Part shown: positions 25,949-32,921 of the stretch, one piece after another
Numbering within the stretch: position 1 is the first letter of the stretch
Layout: each line of letters opens with the position of its first letter
DNA from: an uncultured Bacilli bacterium
GTDB lineage: Bacteria > Bacillota_I > Bacilli_A > RF39 > UBA660
Direction: 5' to 3'
DNA: 43,186 bases
Assembly (NCBI GenBank): GCA_910588025.1
Contig: CAJUQG010000007.1
Coordinates: forward strand, 1-43,186
Program-made: the position numbers and the translations under genes
The notes under the pieces: model-generated
Seen by the model: the letters and a program-made list of their open reading frames with translations, nothing else
What the model was told of the DNA's origin: nothing
Databases searched by the model: none

Positions 25949-27862
25949 TTATTTATTCTTCTGAATTTCATTCCATTCTTTTTCAATTTGTTCTCTTCTT
26001 TTTTTTGTTTCTTCATCTAATTCATATTCAGTTGAATTAACAACTAGTGGTAAATATTCAAATACATCATCTTCATTTTCTAATATTGATTTGTCACCAT
26101 CATTTACATAAATAACTCCCAGTTTTAATTTATCAATTTTATCCATTTTCTTATAATCTTCTAATGGAAATATTCTAACAATTCTTCTTTCATTGTAGTA
26201 GTTGAAGAACATTACTTTATCTTGATAATAGTAAGTTGCTTCATAATAACCAACATTATAAAATTCTCTTAATCTAAAAATATGTTGGCTTACTTTATCA
26301 AAAGGAAGATACTCACTGAATCTTAATTTCGTAACCACATTACCAATTAAAGCATAATCTTTTTTATCTAAATAACCAAAGTCGTATAACTCATTACAAG
26401 TATTGCACATATTTTCTCTAAATAGAATTTCATCTACTTTGCACTTATGATTAGAACTTTCTTTTAATTTTATTTCATCAATATATCTCATTACTAAATC
26501 TTGTTTTTCTTCTCTTGTAAGTTCACTCCAAGACAAATTATTTTCTTGATATTTTTTAGGATATAGTAATTTATTGATATAATCTATATCTCTTTTGATT
26601 AGAATATCATCTGGAGTTAAACTTAAGTCTTCACATACTTCACACTCTTTTAATCTGTTTTCTAATTCAGTAATTGTTGTTTCAGCGATTTTTCTTTCTT
26701 CATCATATTCTTCTAACTTAAATGTTCCATTAACATATGCTTTTTTAATTCTTTCTAGTTTTTGATTTTGATTTGATATTTCTTTTTGTATATCTTCTTT
26801 TGGATTTTCTATTTTAGTTTTAATCATGGGTAGTAGTGTTTGGTTAACAACACTATCATATTCATTAATATCATCAATAAAATGTTCAATTTCTTTTTCT
26901 ATTTCAGTTTCTTTGATAGTTAATTTACAATCATTACAATAGTAGTAATAGTAAGAATTTCCATTCTTTTTAGTTGTTGCTTTTCCACCTAAAATTCTAT
27001 TACATTTAGGACAACATAATTTTTGTAAGAAGATATAAGTTAAAGTTCTTTTATAACTTCTTGAATTTTTCTTTTGTTGTACTTGGCAAGATTCCCATAA
27101 TTCTTTAGATACGATTGGTTCAACTACATTACTATAATAAACTGGATTTTTTGTTCTTTTACCATGAACAAAATCTCCTTTATAGATTTCATTTTCAAGT
27201 ATTCTCATAATTGTTGAATCATACCAGTTTGTTTTACCTAATACTTCTTCTTTGTTAAATAGATTAGCAATAGTTTGATAAGAATTACCCTCATAATATA
27301 AGTTAAATACTCTTACAATAATATCTTTCGTTGCTAAATCTGGCACTAAAATTTTACCATCTCTTTTATAACCAAATGGACTCTTGTGTGGAATGTGTCC
27401 AACTTTTATTGCACCAGCTAAACCTATTTTAGTTCTCTCACTTGTTCTTTCTATTTCGTTTTGTGAAACAGTTGTTAAAAGTCTAGCGACCATTTTACCA
27501 TTTGCATTTGTAGTATTAATATCATCATTTGCACAATCTAAATAAGCATTATTTTCATCTAAAAATTTCATAATATGTTCCATATCATAAACACTTCTAG
27601 TTAATCTATCTAATTTTAAAACTACTATTGTATTACATTTTTTATCTCTTATATCTTGTAATAGTTCTTCAAATGCTGGTCTATGATTTCCAGTTTTTGC
27701 ACTGATTCCAGCATCTTTATAGATTTTATAAATCTCATAACCTTTATACTCACACATTGCTCTTAATCTTTTTTCTTGTTCTGGTAAACTAAATCCCTCT
27801 CTGGCTTGATCTTCAGTACTTACACGAATATACAAACCTGCTATTTTCTTTTCATCACTCAT
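25949..27862 (-). CDS. Large serine recombinase (element 1 integrase)
   Basis: 637 residues. Resolvase domain starts at IAGLYIRVSTEDQAREGFSL with nucleophile Ser15, followed by LKLDRLTRS and the long alpha-E helix region. A recombinase domain (about 160-260, SPFGYKRDGKILVPD) and a zinc ribbon (CCPKCNRILGG...YYYCNDCKL, about 280-320) are followed by a coiled coil and a C-terminal part of about 200 residues. It should integrate and excise the element at the CACCA-centred att sites. Strong AAGGAG before the ATG. Expression appears controlled by an upstream leader-peptide/terminator. Confidence 0.95.
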   Translation of the reverse strand: MSDEKKIAGLYIRVSTEDQAREGFSLPEQEKRLRAMCEYKGYEIYKIYKDAGISAKTGNHRPAFEELLQDIRDKKCNTIVVLKLDRLTRSVYDMEHIMKFLDENNAYLDCANDDINTTNANGKMVARLLTTVSQNEIERTSERTKIGLAGAIKVGHIPHKSPFGYKRDGKILVPDLATKDIIVRVFNLYYEGNSYQTIANLFNKEEVLGKTNWYDSTIMRILENEIYKGDFVHGKRTKNPVYYSNVVEPIVSKELWESCQVQQKKNSRSYKRTLTYIFLQKLCCPKCNRILGGKATTKKNGNSYYYYYCNDCKLTIKETEIEKEIEHFIDDINEYDSVVNQTLLPMIKTKIENPKEDIQKEISNQNQKLERIKKAYVNGTFKLEEYDEERKIAETTITELENRLKECEVCEDLSLTPDDILIKRDIDYINKLLYPKKYQENNLSWSELTREEKQDLVMRYIDEIKLKESSNHKCKVDEILFRENMCNTCNELYDFGYLDKKDYALIGNVVTKLRFSEYLPFDKVSQHIFRLREFYNVGYYEATYYYQDKVMFFNYYNERRIVRIFPLEDYKKMDKIDKLKLGVIYVNDGDKSILENEDDVFEYLPLVVNSTEYELDEETKKRREQIEKEWNEIQKNK

Positions 27863-27897
27863 ATTTTTAATTCTCCTTTTTATCTTTGAAACCTAAA

Positions 27898-27946
27898 AAG
27901 AGGTGACAAAGACACATTAAATATTTTTATGTCTTTGACACCTCTT
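27898..27946 (-). terminator. Attenuator hairpin before the serine recombinase
   Basis: Two 17-base arms pair with a single T-T mismatch around a 15-base loop. On the minus strand the 3' arm ends CACCTCTT and runs into TTT. The 5' arm is the coding sequence of the leader peptide and the loop holds its stop codon, so a ribosome on the leader would block hairpin formation. A copy is at 31674-31722. Confidence 0.8.
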
Positions 27947-27991
27947 AAAATCTAAATAAGTTGTATTAATATAATTCAAACTTCGTTTCAT
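27917..27991 (-). CDS. Leader peptide of the serine recombinase, 24 residues
   Basis: ATG at 27991, 5 bases after GGGGG; product begins MKRSLNYINTTYLDF and ends KRCQRHKNI. The stop is in the loop of the terminator hairpin. The element 6 copy (31626-31703) differs by codon-preserving substitutions and one inserted codon (ATT), and keeps frame, start, stop and end peptide, which supports translation. Confidence 0.75.
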   Translation of the reverse strand: MKRSLNYINTTYLDFKRCQRHKNI

Positions 27992-28031
27992 ATTAACCCC
28001 CAAAAACATAAAACTTGTTTCTTGGTTACCT

Positions 28032-28059
28032 ATTATAGATATTTAATCTTTAAAGTCAA
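28032..28059 (-). promoter_or_regulatory. Promoter of the leader peptide-recombinase transcript
   Basis: -35 TTGACT (28054-28059), 16-base spacer, -10 TATAAT (28032-28037) on the minus strand, about 40 bases before the leader ATG. Conserved at 31557-31584. Confidence 0.75.
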
Positions 28060-28125
28060 GACATAATTACCATTTTTTACCTATTTAAAGGCATTTTAAA
28101 AGAAGTTGATTAAGTTTTAATAGAT

Positions 28126-28401
28126 TTAATCTATTGATTTAATAAAACTTTCTAAATCTTTTATTTCTAGTGAATTTGCTAGACTTCCAACATATATAGT
28201 TTTAGAATAATTAAAAACTAGAAAAGTAATACCTTTAATAATAACTCTATGAGGTTCGATATAGTTCAAATTTGTATGTTCTATGTTTTTAATACTACCA
28301 TTAATGATTGTTGGCTTCGTATTACAAAAATCACATATAAATTCTATTTTCTTTTTTAATTCTTCATCAAAATGTAATTCTTTTGTTTTTAATTTAATCA
28401 T
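28126..28401 (-). CDS. Att-adjacent CxxC-family small protein (element 1)
   Basis: 91 residues: KELHFDEELKKKIEFICDF, CNTKPTIINGSIKNIEHTN, PHRVIIKGITFLVFNYS, SLANSLEIKDLESFIKSID. A CDFC pair (about residues 24-27) may bind metal. It is always the first gene inside the att site of the elements that carry or once carried machinery (elements 1, 3, 4, 6). I do not recognise the family. Its place beside att and before the integrase suggests a directionality or control factor; this is inference. Confidence 0.75.
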   Translation of the reverse strand: MIKLKTKELHFDEELKKKIEFICDFCNTKPTIINGSIKNIEHTNLNYIEPHRVIIKGITFLVFNYSKTIYVGSLANSLEIKDLESFIKSID

Positions 28402-28430
28402 CTAAATCTATCCTTTCTTTCTTTAAATGC

Positions 28431-28458
28431 AAAAAATCAACTTCTTTTTGAAGTTGAT
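28431..28458 (-). terminator. Terminator just after the tRNA-Leu/att E junction
   Basis: Perfect 9-base stem ATCAACTTC/GAAGTTGAT, AAAAA loop, then TTTTTT on the minus strand. It is element DNA and would now end the tRNA-Leu transcript. In element 6 one arm has been lost; in element 3 it is kept. Confidence 0.8.
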
Positions 28459-28478
28459 ACTATATGTTTAAATCTAAC

Positions 28479-28506
28479 AAAAGTTAGAATAGATTGCTCA
28501 ATGGTG
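28479..28506 (-). other. att site E (attL of element 1 in tRNA-Leu)
   Basis: The tRNA 3' end supplies core CACCA (28502-28506). Then 16 bases (TTGAGCAATCTATTCT) and AACTTTT (28479-28485). The other half of the site is the tRNA T arm and acceptor. Confidence 0.8.
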
Positions 28507-28588
28507 CCTCTGGTCGGACTCGAACCGACACGATACAAGTATCATTGGATTTTGAGTCCAACGTGTCTACCAATTCCACCACAGAGGC
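28502..28588 (-). tRNA. tRNA-Leu (anticodon CAA)
   Basis: 87 bases with long variable arm. Acceptor GCCTCTG/CAGAGGC, anticodon stem TTGGA/TCCAA with loop CTCAAAA, T arm CGGTTCGAGTCCG, discriminator A and encoded CCA. A TATAAT-like -10 lies at 28597-28602. The 3' end is an integration site of element 1 and, before it, of elements 2-4. Confidence 0.97.
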
Positions 28589-28681
28589 ATATCAGCATTA
28601 TATCAAAAATTAAAAATAAATTCTAGTATATTATTTTTTCATTTTTTTCGTTATACTATATTTTGTAGGAGTGGTTTTGGA

Positions 28682-29293
28682 ATGGAACAAATGGATTATA
28701 AAAATCAAAATTTTACTTATTATTGGACAACCAATAATGAACAGGATTTTTCAAATTTGAGAATGGTGTCTGGAAATATAATGACGACTTCAAAAGGCTT
28801 GATATTTGGAGCTGTAAAAGATCATAATAATATTTTTTCAGATAGATTTCACATCATTTGTGGGATGAGAGTAGGTATTCATTATATTTTAATAGATATT
28901 AGAAGTTTCGATTTTCAAAATCCTATTATGCTTGATTTTAAATTATCGTCTGATTATGGAGAGGCAATTGCGAAAACAAATATGATTTCCTATGGCAAAG
29001 TGCCTATGACTCCATCTAAAATTACTTTAAAAGAAGATGATGAAAATATTTCACATCGTTTCTTTGAAAAAAGTTATCAGTCATGGGTAGAAAAGACTGA
29101 TCGATATAGTAAATATTATTTTGATACATTAGTGCAAGTATTTTTAGAATGCTTATCGTTATGCAATCAAGATAATGTAGATGCCGAGATGATTTTACAG
29201 GAATATTTAAAGAAAATAAATCTTAATTATGAAGAAAAAAAAGAGTATTATGAGACAGGTCATCACAGGATAAGAGAAATTAGTAAAAAATAG
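28682..29293 (+). CDS. Unrecognised host protein between the two tRNA genes
   Basis: 203 residues, no signal or membrane segment. The N-terminal 110 residues look beta-rich (GNIMTTSKGLIFGAVKDH, FHIICGMRVGIHYILIDI); the rest is helical and charged. No family recognised. GTAGGAG lies 12 bases before the ATG. It is divergent from tRNA-Leu and followed by the HD-domain gene. It lies outside all elements, so it is chromosomal. Confidence 0.7.
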   Translation: MEQMDYKNQNFTYYWTTNNEQDFSNLRMVSGNIMTTSKGLIFGAVKDHNNIFSDRFHIICGMRVGIHYILIDIRSFDFQNPIMLDFKLSSDYGEAIAKTNMISYGKVPMTPSKITLKEDDENISHRFFEKSYQSWVEKTDRYSKYYFDTLVQVFLECLSLCNQDNVDAEMILQEYLKKINLNYEEKKEYYETGHHRIREISKK

Positions 29294-29338
29294 TTCATTA
29301 ATTTTTTTCAAATTCATACAATTTTAGTAAGAACCTTT

Positions 29339-29368
29339 TTGACAAGGTAAATAAATATATGATATTAT
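29339..29368 (+). promoter_or_regulatory. Promoter of the HD-domain gene
   Basis: TTGACA (29339-29344), 18-base spacer, TATTAT (29363-29368), about 27 bases before the chosen ATG. Confidence 0.6.
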
Positions 29369-29394
29369 ATATAAAATTCGAGGTGAGACATTCC

Positions 29395-29892
29395 ATGTCT
29401 TTAGATAAAAATTATGAATTTTTAGATATTATTCATGACATAATTTATCATGAAAAATTTAAACAATTAGATTTGGAATTACATCATGGTATAAGTCGAT
29501 ATGGACATTCCATGCGCGTTGCAAAATATACATATAAAATAGCTAAATTTATGAATTGGGATTATGAATCAATTACACGTGCTGCATTATTACACGATTT
29601 CTTTTTTGATGTACAATTAGAGAATTATGGAAAAGCAAAGACTTGGTGTAAGCATCCAGAAGTAGCAATTATAAATTCTAAAAAATATTTTGAGTTGAAC
29701 GATTTACAGGAAAATATTATTGTGTCACATATGTTTCCGTCTTGTAAAATACTACCAAAGTATAAAGAAAGTTGGTTAGTAACATGCGTAGATAAATGTG
29801 TATCTTTTTATGAAATGTATCGTTTTAAAGCTAGTTTAGTTTTAGGAATATGGACTATATTTTTGTTTAATATGCTTACTTTACAAAAATGA
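29395..29892 (+). CDS. HD-domain phosphohydrolase-like protein
   Basis: 165 residues from the ATG at 29395, chosen because GAGGTGAG lies about 8 bases before it; an upstream ATG at 29359 falls in the promoter -10. GISRYGHSMRVAKYTYKIA (His38) and AALLHDFFFD (His67-Asp68) give the HD metal site, with a further His in IIVSHMFP and Asp in TCVDKC. Family members cleave phosphoester or phosphoanhydride bonds of nucleotides; substrate unknown. The C-terminus is hydrophobic. Host gene. Confidence 0.85.
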   Translation: MSLDKNYEFLDIIHDIIYHEKFKQLDLELHHGISRYGHSMRVAKYTYKIAKFMNWDYESITRAALLHDFFFDVQLENYGKAKTWCKHPEVAIINSKKYFELNDLQENIIVSHMFPSCKILPKYKESWLVTCVDKCVSFYEMYRFKASLVLGIWTIFLFNMLTLQK

Positions 29893-29937
29893 GTTTTTAT
29901 TCATTTTTTTTATTTAGAATGATATAATACCGTTAAT

Positions 29938-30014
29938 GTTCTCATAGCTCAGTAGGATAGAGCAATCGCCTCCTAAGCGATAGGTCGGCAGTTCGATTCT
30001 GCCTGAGAACACCA
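29938..30014 (+). tRNA. tRNA-Arg (anticodon CCT)
   Basis: 77 bases. Acceptor GTTCTCA/TGAGAAC, anticodon stem ATCGC/GCGAT with loop CTCCTAA, T arm GGCAGTTCGATTCTGCC, encoded ACCA. A TATAAT at 29923-29928 is a good -10. Its CACCA end is the start of array 2. Confidence 0.97.
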
Positions 30015-30040
30015 GATTGATAGGAAACTCGAACTTCGAG
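30010..30040 (+). other. att site F (tRNA-Arg 3' end / element 5)
   Basis: Core CACCA (30010-30014) is the tRNA end, followed by 17 bases (GATTGATAGGAAACTCG) and AACTTCG. The right half is identical to att B over GATTGATAGGAAACTCGAACTT (split here for length: 17 plus 5 bases). A small CTCGA/TCGAG hairpin overlaps the arm. Confidence 0.8.
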
Positions 30041-30053
30041 TAACAATAGAAAG

Positions 30054-30076
30054 CGACTTGTCAAAAAGTCGTTTTT
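30054..30076 (+). terminator. Terminator after tRNA-Arg
   Basis: CGACTT/AAGTCG stem and TTTTT. A related terminator with compensatory stem changes follows att H (34373-34396). Confidence 0.75.
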
Positions 30077-30141
30077 ATGTTATTATGAATATGTCAAGGG
30101 AACTTGCATAAAATAAAAAAGGGAATACTTAACCTTTCCAT

Positions 30142-30204
30142 GTTGAGTGTTCGCCAAAGATTTGGTTAGCACTTAATCTACGAAAGTAAATTGAGTGCTT
30201 TTTT
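30142..30204 (+). ncRNA. Candidate antitoxin RNA convergent to the hydrophobic peptide gene
   Basis: Sequence with two related segments (GTTGAGTGTTCGCC and GGTTAGCACTTAATC) ending in a hairpin AGCACTTAAT/ATTGAGTGCT (30168-30199) and T6. GTTGAGTGCTTGCC recurs on the other strand in the toxin leader (near 30341). Convergent transcripts sharing repeats are the layout of Fst/par-type loci. The exact 5' end is not determined. Confidence 0.5.
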
Positions 30205-30218
30205 CTTATGATAGTTTA

Positions 30219-30302
30219 CTATATTACAAAAGTAAAGAGTAAGGCTATGAGTAAGAAGATAATTAGAATAAGAGAAAGAATCAAAAAATCTTTCTTATGC
30301 AT
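30219..30302 (-). CDS. Hydrophobic 27-residue peptide, candidate type I toxin
   Basis: Strong AAAGGAGG, 8 bases, ATG. Product MHKKDFLILSLILIIF, then LLIALLFTFVI: a charged N-terminus and one membrane helix, as in Fst/TxpA-like type I toxins. A promoter TTGTTA-N17-TATAAT lies at about 30367-30395 on the minus strand. Its 3' side faces the candidate antitoxin RNA. Confidence 0.65.
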   Translation of the reverse strand: MHKKDFLILSLILIIFLLIALLFTFVI

Positions 30303-30408
30303 ATCATCAGCCTCCTTTCACATGAAAGTTGGCAAGCACTCAACGATTAAATATTCCTAATACTAATTATATCAAGTTATTTATTTTATAACAATGGCAT
30401 TTACTAAA

Positions 30409-30455
30409 TTTTGACAATTTAGTAAACACACTTGCATATTGTCAAAAACAATATG
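30409..30455 (+). repeat. Conserved inverted-repeat module (element 5 copy)
   Basis: TTTTGACAAT (30409-30418) with ATTGTCAAAA (30438-30447), separated by 19 bases containing TTAGTAAACACACTTG. Overlapping CATATTG/CAATATG (30435-30455) is a perfect 7-base pair, longer than in the other copies. A further palindrome TTTACTAAAT/ATTTAGTAAA overlaps it. It is in the leader of the transglutaminase-like gene, directly before GGGAG and the ATG. Confidence 0.75.
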
Positions 30456-30477
30456 CAAAAGATAAGGGAGATTTTAT

Positions 30478-31098
30478 ATGGGACTCATAATAAAAAATAG
30501 AACATATTATAATAGTCTAGGACAAATAGTTTCAAAAGAAATTTTTGAAAATGAATGGAAAGCATTTAATCAAAAACTAGATAAAGAATATAATAAACAA
30601 TTGGATGATGATACCTTTAGATTTATCTCAGGAAGAAAAAATAAATTTTATATTTAATTGGCTAGTAAATAATATAAATTATGAGCATAATCTTGATTAT
30701 AATAATGATGGTAGTGTAACTTGTCCAATAATTGAGATATATAATAATTGGGGAATAAGAGTCAGTGATAAATATGCTCCACTATTATTGAAGAAAACAA
30801 TATGTGCTGGAATTGTACCAGTTTTGAATGATATTTGCACAAAATTAGGTATCGAATCTACATCAATAATAGGAAAAACCAAAAAATAAGATAATGGAGC
30901 TAGAGTCCATCATATTTGGAATATAGTAACTATTGATGGTTTGCCAAAACATTGTGATGTTGTATATGGAATTTATAATAGAGAAAAAGGAATGAATCCA
31001 TTAGATTATTGTTTGATAAGTGACGAAACATTGCAACAATAGGCCCTCATTGTAATTATGATGCTACAATTTTTACTAAAAATACTATAAAAAAATAA
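30478..31098 (+). pseudogene. Transglutaminase-like cysteine protein, multiply disrupted
   Basis: ATG at 30478 (GGGAG site) reads MGLIIKNRTYYNSLGQIVSK for 59 codons. Homologous sequence goes on in another frame (LSQEEKINFIFNWLVNNI, KTICAGIVPVLNDICTKLGI with the probable catalytic Cys) to a TAA near 30887, after which the same frame gives HHIWNIVTIDGLPKHCDVVY (His and Asp of the triad). A second frame change near 31040 restores GPHCNYDATIF. So it has at least two frameshifts and one stop. Microbial transglutaminase-like folds act as proteases or crosslinkers. Confidence 0.75.
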
Positions 31099-31151
31099 AG
31101 TTGTTGAACGTCCTCCCTTAGGGCACCATTGAGCAATCTATTCTAACTTTT
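31097..31151 (+). other. att site G (element 5 / element 6 junction)
   Basis: AAAGTT (31097-31102), 21 bases, CACCA (31124-31128), 16 bases (TTGAGCAATCTATTCT), AACTTTT (31145-31151). Left half like att B and C; right half identical to that after tRNA-Leu. Confidence 0.85.
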
Positions 31152-31214
31152 GTTAGATTTAAACATATAGTATCAACTTCTTTTTGCATTTAATGAAAGA
31201 AAGGATAGATTTTG

Positions 31215-31490
31215 ATGATTAAACTTAAAACAAAAGAATTACATTTTGATGAGGAACTAAAGAAGAAAATAGAGTTTATTTGTGATTTTTGTAATACTAC
31301 TCCAACTATAATAAATGGTTGTATTAAAAACATAGAACACACAAATTTGAACTATATAGAACCTCATAGAGTTATTATTAAAGGAATTACTTTTCTAGTT
31401 TTTAATTATTCTAAAACTATATATGTTGGAAGTCTAGCAAATTCCCTAGAAATAAAAGATTTAGAAAGTTTTATTAAATCAATAGATTAA
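31215..31490 (+). CDS. Att-adjacent CxxC-family small protein (element 6)
   Basis: 91 residues, about 95% identical to 28126-28401, with CDFC and NGCIKNIEHTN. The ATG at 31215 follows GAAAGGATAG. Intact although the recombinase of this element is destroyed, so it may have a function independent of it or have been lost only recently. Confidence 0.75.
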   Translation: MIKLKTKELHFDEELKKKIEFICDFCNTTPTIINGCIKNIEHTNLNYIEPHRVIIKGITFLVFNYSKTIYVGSLANSLEIKDLESFIKSID

Positions 31491-31556
31491 ATGTATTAAA
31501 ATCAAATCAACTTCTCTTAAAATGCCTTTAAATAGGCAAAAATTGGTAATTATGTC

Positions 31557-31584
31557 TTGACTTTAAAGTTTAAATATCTATAAT
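31557..31584 (+). promoter_or_regulatory. Promoter of the leader peptide (element 6)
   Basis: TTGACT (31557-31562), 16 bases, TATAAT (31579-31584). Confidence 0.75.
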
Positions 31585-31625
31585 AGATAAGCAATAAATG
31601 AAGTTTTATGTTTTTGGGGGTTAAT

Positions 31626-31703
31626 ATGAAACGAAGTTTAAAAGATATTAATACAACTTATTTAGATTTTATTAAGAGGTGTCAAAGACATAAAAATATT
31701 TAA
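31626..31703 (+). CDS. Leader peptide, element 6 copy, 25 residues
   Basis: Begins MKRSLKDINTTYLDFIK and ends RCQRHKNI; GGGGG ribosome site. Differs from the element 1 copy by one in-frame inserted codon and conservative coding changes. Confidence 0.7.
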   Translation: MKRSLKDINTTYLDFIKRCQRHKNI

Positions 31704-31722
31704 TGTGTCTTTGTCGCCTCTT
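31674..31722 (+). terminator. Attenuator hairpin, element 6 copy
   Basis: 17-base arms with one T-T mismatch, 15-base loop containing the leader stop, then TTTT. One base in the 3' arm changed (A to G) but pairs as a wobble, so the fold is kept. Confidence 0.8.
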
Positions 31723-31756
31723 TTTTGGTGATAAACAATAAAGGAGGATTAAAAAT

Positions 31757-31960
31757 ATGAATGAAGAAAAGAAAATTGCTGGGCTTTATATTCGTGTAAG
31801 TACAGAGGATCAAAAACGCGAGGGTTTTAGTTTACCAGAACAAGAAAAACGATTAAGGGCAATGTGTGAATATAAGGGTTATGAAATCTATAAAGTATAT
31901 GAAGATGCTGGAATAAGTGCTAAAACTGGAAATAAAAGACCAGCATATAGAACAAACTAA
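31757..31960 (+). pseudogene. Serine recombinase N-terminal fragment (element 6)
   Basis: First 60 codons of the recombinase including IAGLYIRVSTEDQ with the catalytic serine, ending ISAKTGNKRPAYRTN and TAA because of fusion to relaxase sequence. It lacks most of the catalytic domain, so it is inactive. Confidence 0.85.
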
Positions 31961-32357
31961 TGATACTACTTCTAATTTGAGAGATGCAAATGATATAAAT
32001 ATAGTCTTAAAAAAATATGAAAATTATTTAAGAGAACATTCTAACGAAGTTAGAAACTTAAAGAAGAAAATCAAAACTCGTGATGATAGAATTGAAGAAT
32101 TAGAATACAATTTAGATAATGCTAACGACACTATTTATGAATTAGAAGATAAAGTATCAAAATTAGAAGAAACTTTAAATTATTTTAAAGAGTTATGGAA
32201 TAAGTTTATTAAATTCTTACAAGAAAAATTCTTCTCTAACAATAAATATGATGACTTTATAAATGATTTATATGATGAAGATATACTTGATGATAATGAG
32301 ATAGATATTATTCAAAATAACTCAAAAAGTAAAGAGGATTTTGATAGAGATTTATAG
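31948..32357 (+). pseudogene. Relaxase C-terminal coiled-coil fragment (element 6)
   Basis: Continues IEQTNDTTSNLRDANDINI to a DRDL end, matching the C-terminal 130 residues of the relaxase at 24311-25648. It is in a different frame from the recombinase fragment. A GTG at 31917 could start it, giving a soluble coiled coil, but no ribosome site is evident. Confidence 0.8.
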
Positions 32358-32431
32358 TAAAGCATATCTAAATATAAGAAAATTTGTTATAATATGAATT
32401 AAGAAGAAAACTATTTATGGAGATAATTAGT

Positions 32432-32920
32432 ATGGACTACAAAATAGAAAAAGCAAAAATTGAAGATATAGATGCTATTCATAAATTGATATATGATAGA
32501 TGTTTATGGTTTTCAGAAAAAGGTGTTAAAGGTTGGAATGTAGATTTCTACCCTAATAAATATGACAAGGTTTATTTTATAGAACAAATGAAAATAAATA
32601 GATTATTTGTTGCAAAATTTAATAATAAAATATGTGGTGTTATGCTTTTAAAAGATGAAGATAAGGATTATTGGAATAATGATGATTCTTCTTACTATAT
32701 TCATCATTTAGCAACTGATGTTAATTTAAAAGGTGTTGGTAAGGCATTGATTAATTATGCGATTGAACAATGTAAAATAAATAAAAAAAAATATTTAAGA
32801 CTTGATTGTTATCAAGAAAGTAAATTTCTTAATGAACATTATGAAAAATTAGGTTTTAATAAAGTTGGAAGTGGAACAGATGATAATTATGATTTTAATT
32901 TATGGGAGATGAAAATATAA
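32432..32920 (+). CDS. GNAT-family N-acetyltransferase (element 6 cargo)
   Basis: 162 residues from the ATG at 32432 (GGAGATAATTAGT upstream; an ATG five codons earlier overlaps that site). KIEKAKIEDIDAIHKLIYD opens the fold, YIHHLATDVNLKGVGKALI holds the acetyl-CoA loop (V-x-L-K-G-V-G), and NEHYEKLGFNKVG is the usual C-terminal motif. Substrate unknown. It is first in a three-gene cargo operon (1 base before the nitroreductase). Confidence 0.9.
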   Translation: MDYKIEKAKIEDIDAIHKLIYDRCLWFSEKGVKGWNVDFYPNKYDKVYFIEQMKINRLFVAKFNNKICGVMLLKDEDKDYWNNDDSSYYIHHLATDVNLKGVGKALINYAIEQCKINKKKYLRLDCYQESKFLNEHYEKLGFNKVGSGTDDNYDFNLWEMKI

Positions 32921-32921
32921 T

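Larger units (their letters stand above)
21699..28501 (-). mobile_element. Array 1, element 1: autonomous-looking integrative mobilizable element in tRNA-Leu(CAA)
   Basis: Bounded by the tRNA-Leu 3' end (att E) and att D. It holds the CxxC-family gene, leader-peptide attenuator, complete large serine recombinase, oriT-like repeats, complete MobV-type relaxase, and a cargo operon (interrupted GNAT-hydrolase, alpha/beta hydrolase, NUDIX). No conjugation (type IV secretion) genes, so it would need a helper for transfer. Confidence 0.85.
27990..28506. repeat. Inverted copy of 31124-31640
   Basis: About 500 bases from the leader-peptide start to the CACCA core are roughly 90% identical between elements 1 and 6, in opposite orientation. 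The two copies flank the tRNA-Leu/tRNA-Arg segment and could support its inversion. Confidence 0.8.
30015..31123 (+). mobile_element. Array 2, element 5 (toxin-antitoxin-like pair and transglutaminase remnant)
   Basis: Unit between the tRNA-Arg end and att G: terminator, hydrophobic peptide with convergent RNA, the conserved inverted repeat, a broken transglutaminase-like gene and a GTTGTTGAACGTCC tail. No recombinase or relaxase remnant. Confidence 0.65.
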
